From contig CM072511.1 of assembly GCA_036898135.1 (NCBI GenBank), positions 23,546,631-23,610,630 of the forward strand: a stretch of DNA of 64,000 nt. The letters run 5' to 3'. Every line of letters starts with the position of its first letter. The first letter of the stretch is position 1. Below, piece after piece: positions 60,515-64,000 of the stretch. Position numbers and translations under genes: made by a program. Origin of the DNA: Oncomelania hupensis (lineage: Eukaryota; Mollusca; Gastropoda; Littorinimorpha; Pomatiopsidae). The notes under the pieces were generated by a model. It was not told the DNA's origin, did not search any database, and saw nothing but the letters and a program-made list of their open reading frames with translations.

Positions 60515-61854
60515 TGTCACACTAGCTTTCACACGGCTATGAATCATAAGTAGTCCAGCCACTTGATAACAGTTAAAATCACACATTTATTTCTTCTACT
60601 CTATACAAGGTTCTCTACGTACTAATCTAACTTAAGAAGTCTCTTTCAATGCTAATAGTTCGATCGCTGATAGTCTAGGCAGCTGTTTTTTCTTCCTCGG
60701 GCACTGGCTATTATATTTTATGTAGATTTGGACTACTGTGGTCCGTTTTACAGTTTCTGAAGAGTTGGACTACTGTGGTCCTGTTCTGATCAGTTTAAGT
60801 GCACCTTGGCGTGTTCACTTAACTGCTAGATGGTGCGGTCGAAGTCCTTCTGTGAGGTAGCTTCTGGTACACCTTTGTAGTTGTGTAGTTGGGTTCCCTT
60901 GCCACGCTGTGGGGTCTGACAGGGTGTCTTTCAAGGCAGCTCTTTCCGTCTTGTGCGGTAGAGTCTCCTCATCCAAATAGTCGTTTCTGTGGAGTGGGGT
61001 GCACAGGATAGCTCGGGATAGCTCGCCTGCTCGTCTGTAATATAAGAGACGAAATTCTGCACAACCCTGAATAATCGGTTTGTGCAGAGCGTCTCACTGA
61101 AAGCCAAAGTAGCCCTCAGTGATAGCTCCACATCTCTATACATAAGCGACGAACATTCTGCTACTTCCGGGGTCCACTGGAATCTCACTCTAAATTCCTA
61201 TACATACATAAATATCAAACGTGTCTAACTATACACATACAGAATTAATAATATTATAAACATTCAGTGGTACAGCCACTGGTCCGCAAACATACATATA
61301 AGTTAAACAACAGTGGTTCCGTACGGGATACAACATGGCGGCGCAACCGGTCGTGTTTCGCCTCGTGCTCGGCTCTTCCACGTGGTCCCGCAAATTCGGA
61401 TTAACAATTCACATTTATGCATAGCAAATTCCACAAACATAATTTCCACAATAATATAAATATATCACGATGAAACAGAAGGGTGTTCATTTACCTGTTT
61501 GAAAAGTTCAGGCCCGTTGTGACTTGATAGAATTCGGAGATTCTAAATCCTGCTTCCTGGTCTATGAGTGAAGATAGTTCTCTGCTAGCTAAGTAGATGT
61601 TACTTCTTCCTCGTCTCACACACGACTGACCAAAGCTGTGTTAGGCTCTGACACAGTCAAAACTGCTCTACCCACTTAGCCTGCTTCTGATTGGTTAAAA
61701 CGGTCCGATTCAAAGCTCAAGTGCTGACTCACTGTGATGTGGGTGGCTCGCTGTGTGTGGTCTGCTGTGTAATAGTTTAACTTCTCTACTGTTACAAAGA
61801 CTACACATGGCTAAATAGTCAATGAGCAGAGTTAAAACTAGTCCTAACGCGACA
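60515..61854 (-). mobile_element. Probable 3' LTR of the right-hand retrotransposon
   Basis: On the plus strand it starts TGTCACACT and ends AACGCGACA. A minus-strand purine-rich GAGGGAGCC lies just before the inferred LTR start, as a polypurine tract should. An alternative right end is TGTTACA at 61796. The other LTR is outside the window, so the limits are provisional. Confidence 0.5.
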
Positions 61855-62021
61855 GGCTCCCTCAACTGAAAAAAGGCGATGACTACTGGATTCGACCTTT
61901 TTCTACTACAGGGCCTAGTTTAACACTGCACTATCCTAGGGTCCTATTTACAAACTAATTAAGTTGCTCTACCTGAGCTGCAATGCTGTGCCAGGTAGCT
62001 ATGGACACTAGTGACAGGGTT

Positions 62022-63967
62022 TTATTGGGCGGGGACGAATTCTGGTGCTGTGGCCCTTAGTTGTGTTGGGTGGGCGACAGCTGCTGTGTCCTCCACGAGA
62101 TGGCGACTGAGGTAGTCGGCTCCGTGGTTCTCTTTGCCGGGGATGTACTCGATTTGGAATGAGTATGCCTGAAGGGTGAGTGCCTATCTCATCAGGCGAG
62201 AGTTCAAAGACTTGGAGGCTGCCAGGAACGATAGTGGTTGGTGGTCCACCTGAACTGTGAAGTGGGTCCCATACAGGTAGAGTTGGAATTTCTGTATGGC
62301 CCAGACTAGTCCAAGACATTCTTTCTCCGACGTGGCGTAGTGGGTCTCGGCGGGTCTCAGTTTTCTGCTGGCGTAGGCGACAGGGAATAGCGTCTCTGCA
62401 TTCTTGGGGTCGCGCTGTAGCAGTACTGCTCCGAGGCCTAAGTCGCTTGCGTCGGTGCGAAGAACGAATGGCTGAGTCAAATCGGGTAGGTGGAGTACTG
62501 GCGCCGATGTCATTCTGTCCTTGAGTGTTTGGAATGCTGTCTCGCATTCCGCTGTCCAAACTACTTTGTCCGGGGCGATTTTCCGGGTTCCATTTGTCAG
62601 TGGTACGGCGATGCTGTTGTAGTTGGGGATGAGCTTCTTTCGCGATGGCGATGGCCATCCAGGTGTGAGTGCCGGGGGTCGCTGGTCTGTCCGTATACTT
62701 CTTGAGGAGATTGATGTGGTGGTACCGGGCTCTCCCGTTCACCTCTACTTGGTAGACTGTCTTGGATTTCTTGGCAGTCACCCGGTACGGTCCTCTCCAA
62801 GCGATGTCCAGCTTGTTGGTTCCACTTGGAAGTAAGATTAGCACTTGATCGCCGACTTGCAGTTCTCGGTCCTTCGCGTGGCGGTTGTAGTACTTCGCCT
62901 GACGGGCTCTTGCCTTCTTCAGTGCTTCACCAGCTTTCTTCCACGTTGCTTTGAGGGTTTCCTGCAGGTCTGCGACGTACTTGGTGGCACCTCTTGGTGT
63001 GTCGTCTATCTTGGCTTCCGTCCAACTTCTGCGTAGGGCTTCTAGCGGTCCTGCTAGAGGTCTGCCGAAAAGCAATGTTGACGGGGTGTAGCCTGTGGCT
63101 GCATGGGGCTTTCTCTGTATGCGAACAGTGCCGCATTCACGTAGGTGTCCCACGCTTCTGGATTGTCGTCGGCGACTTTCCTGAGGATGGTGAGAAGGGT
63201 TCCATTCAGTCTTTCTACTTGTCCGTTGCTGGCGGGGTGGTATGGTGGTGTGCGAATGTGATGTACTTGTATCAACTCGAACACGTCTTGCATCAGGCGG
63301 CCGGTGAACTGAGATCCGTTGTCCGTTCTAATGCTGTCCGGGAATCCGACTCTGGTAAAGATGGCGATGAGTGCATCTGCAATCTTCTTGGTGTCGATCG
63401 CTGGCAACGGGACTGCTTCGCACCACATCGTACATGCGTCGACGAGTGTGAGTAGAAATCTGTTCCGCTTCTTGGTCATGGGCAGTGGTCCTACTATGTC
63501 TACTGAGACTTGCTGGAATGGCACGCCGACTACTACCGATGGTCCTAAGGTAACTGGTACGGTGTGATGTCGCGGGGAATATCGTTGACATTGGTGGCAA
63601 GATTTCACGAGCGCTTGACATCCTCCGTGATTCCTGGCCAATAGTAGTGTGCGCTGATTCTCTGCACTGTGGCTCCAATTCCCATGTGTCCGCTGAGTGG
63701 CATGCTGTGGCCTAGTTCTAGTACTTGGGCTCGAAGGGTGGCTGGTAGTACTAGTTGGGTGTGATCTCCATCTCCTTGTCGATGTAGAACTCCCTGTTCC
63801 ATGTAGAAGTCTCCCTTGTGCGGGGGTGTGTGCGCCTTGGGTAGCTTCTGGAAGCACTTCGCTATCGAGGTGTCTTCTTTCTGTGCTGTTTTGATCTCTT
63901 CGAGTCCTGGGTTCGGAGCGAACTCGGGCTGGGGTGGTTGGGTTTTAGCTTGGGCCCTGGTTTGCAC
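62022..63967 (-). pseudogene. Degenerate Gmr1-type retrotransposon pol: integrase, deleted RT, RNase H
   Basis: Read on the minus strand from the right edge. At 63605-63967: TRAQAK, then the integrase zinc domain (LGHSMPLSGHMGIG, HYYWPGI). At 63054-63640 in another frame: CHQCQRYSP and the integrase core with VDIVGPL, RTDNGSQF and NGQVERLNG, so all three catalytic acids are present. At 62641-63153 in a third frame: the C-terminal integrase region with GDQVLILLPSGTNKLDIAWR and YHHINLLKKY. At about 62640 it jumps to the end of RT (KKLIPNYNSIAVPL), then RNase H (VLRTDASDLGLGAVLL, KECLGLVWA, VQVDHQPLS) at 62184-62513. An in-frame TAG follows NSRLMR, and the rest of RNase H is open to 62022. Integrase precedes RNase H, the Gmr1 order. 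Two frameshifts, one large deletion and one stop make it dead. Confidence 0.85.
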
Positions 63968-64000
63968 TGCAGCTATCTCTACAGTTTTGGGGGGCGTGCC

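Overview
The window is 64 kb of repeat-rich nuclear DNA from a metazoan, most likely a marine mollusc or related lophotrochozoan. This is an inference from three things: spliced genes with long introns, the families of retroelements and SINEs, and a Ty3/gypsy element with the Gmr1-type domain order. No bacterial, organellar or viral gene is seen. A 500-base N run (39156-39655) shows this is a scaffold with an unsized gap.

Left third (1-17759): a head-to-tail array of one LTR retrotransposon on the minus strand, arranged as partial leader, LTR, internal, LTR, internal, LTR. The three LTRs are each 1518 bp and the unit period is 7932/7934 bp. Both internal regions carry one uninterrupted 1561-codon gag-pol frame. 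The domain order is Gag, two CCHC knuckles, protease, integrase, reverse transcriptase, RNase H, so integrase lies before RT, as in Gmr1-type Ty3/gypsy elements. The array sits inside an older interspersed repeat (here 'repeat A'), of which three more copies occur in the window.

Middle (17760-41995): a repeat graveyard. It holds a 5'-truncated RTE-like LINE with endonuclease and RT pieces, a second LINE tail, several tRNA-headed SINEs, 5S-rRNA-like SINEs, several short inverted-repeat elements, microsatellites and the gap. I see no host gene here.

Right half (41996-57907): one recognisable host gene on the minus strand, a TRIM-like protein with two B-boxes and a coiled coil but no RING. It can be modelled as ten exons over 16 kb, with matching splice phases through eight junctions; the final junction (exon 9 to 10) is weaker. 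Its introns are full of insertions: a piggyBac-like element with TTAA flanks, a three-layer SINE/SINE/RTE nest, a TATC microsatellite split by two insertions, repeat A copies, 5S-like SINEs, a 47-bp minisatellite, an antisense LINE, and a solo LTR with a perfect 5-bp target duplication.

Right end (58922-64000): a second solo LTR of the same family, a LINE RT fragment, and a decayed second retrotransposon on the minus strand. That element also has integrase upstream of RNase H. Most of its RT is deleted, and frameshifts and one stop break the frame. It runs off the window edge.

No previously unknown gene system is evident. The most notable items are the near-identical tandem array of a Gmr1-type element with an intact frame, the RING-less TRIM-like gene with an unrecognised C-terminal half, and several apparently uncatalogued inverted-repeat elements and SINEs.
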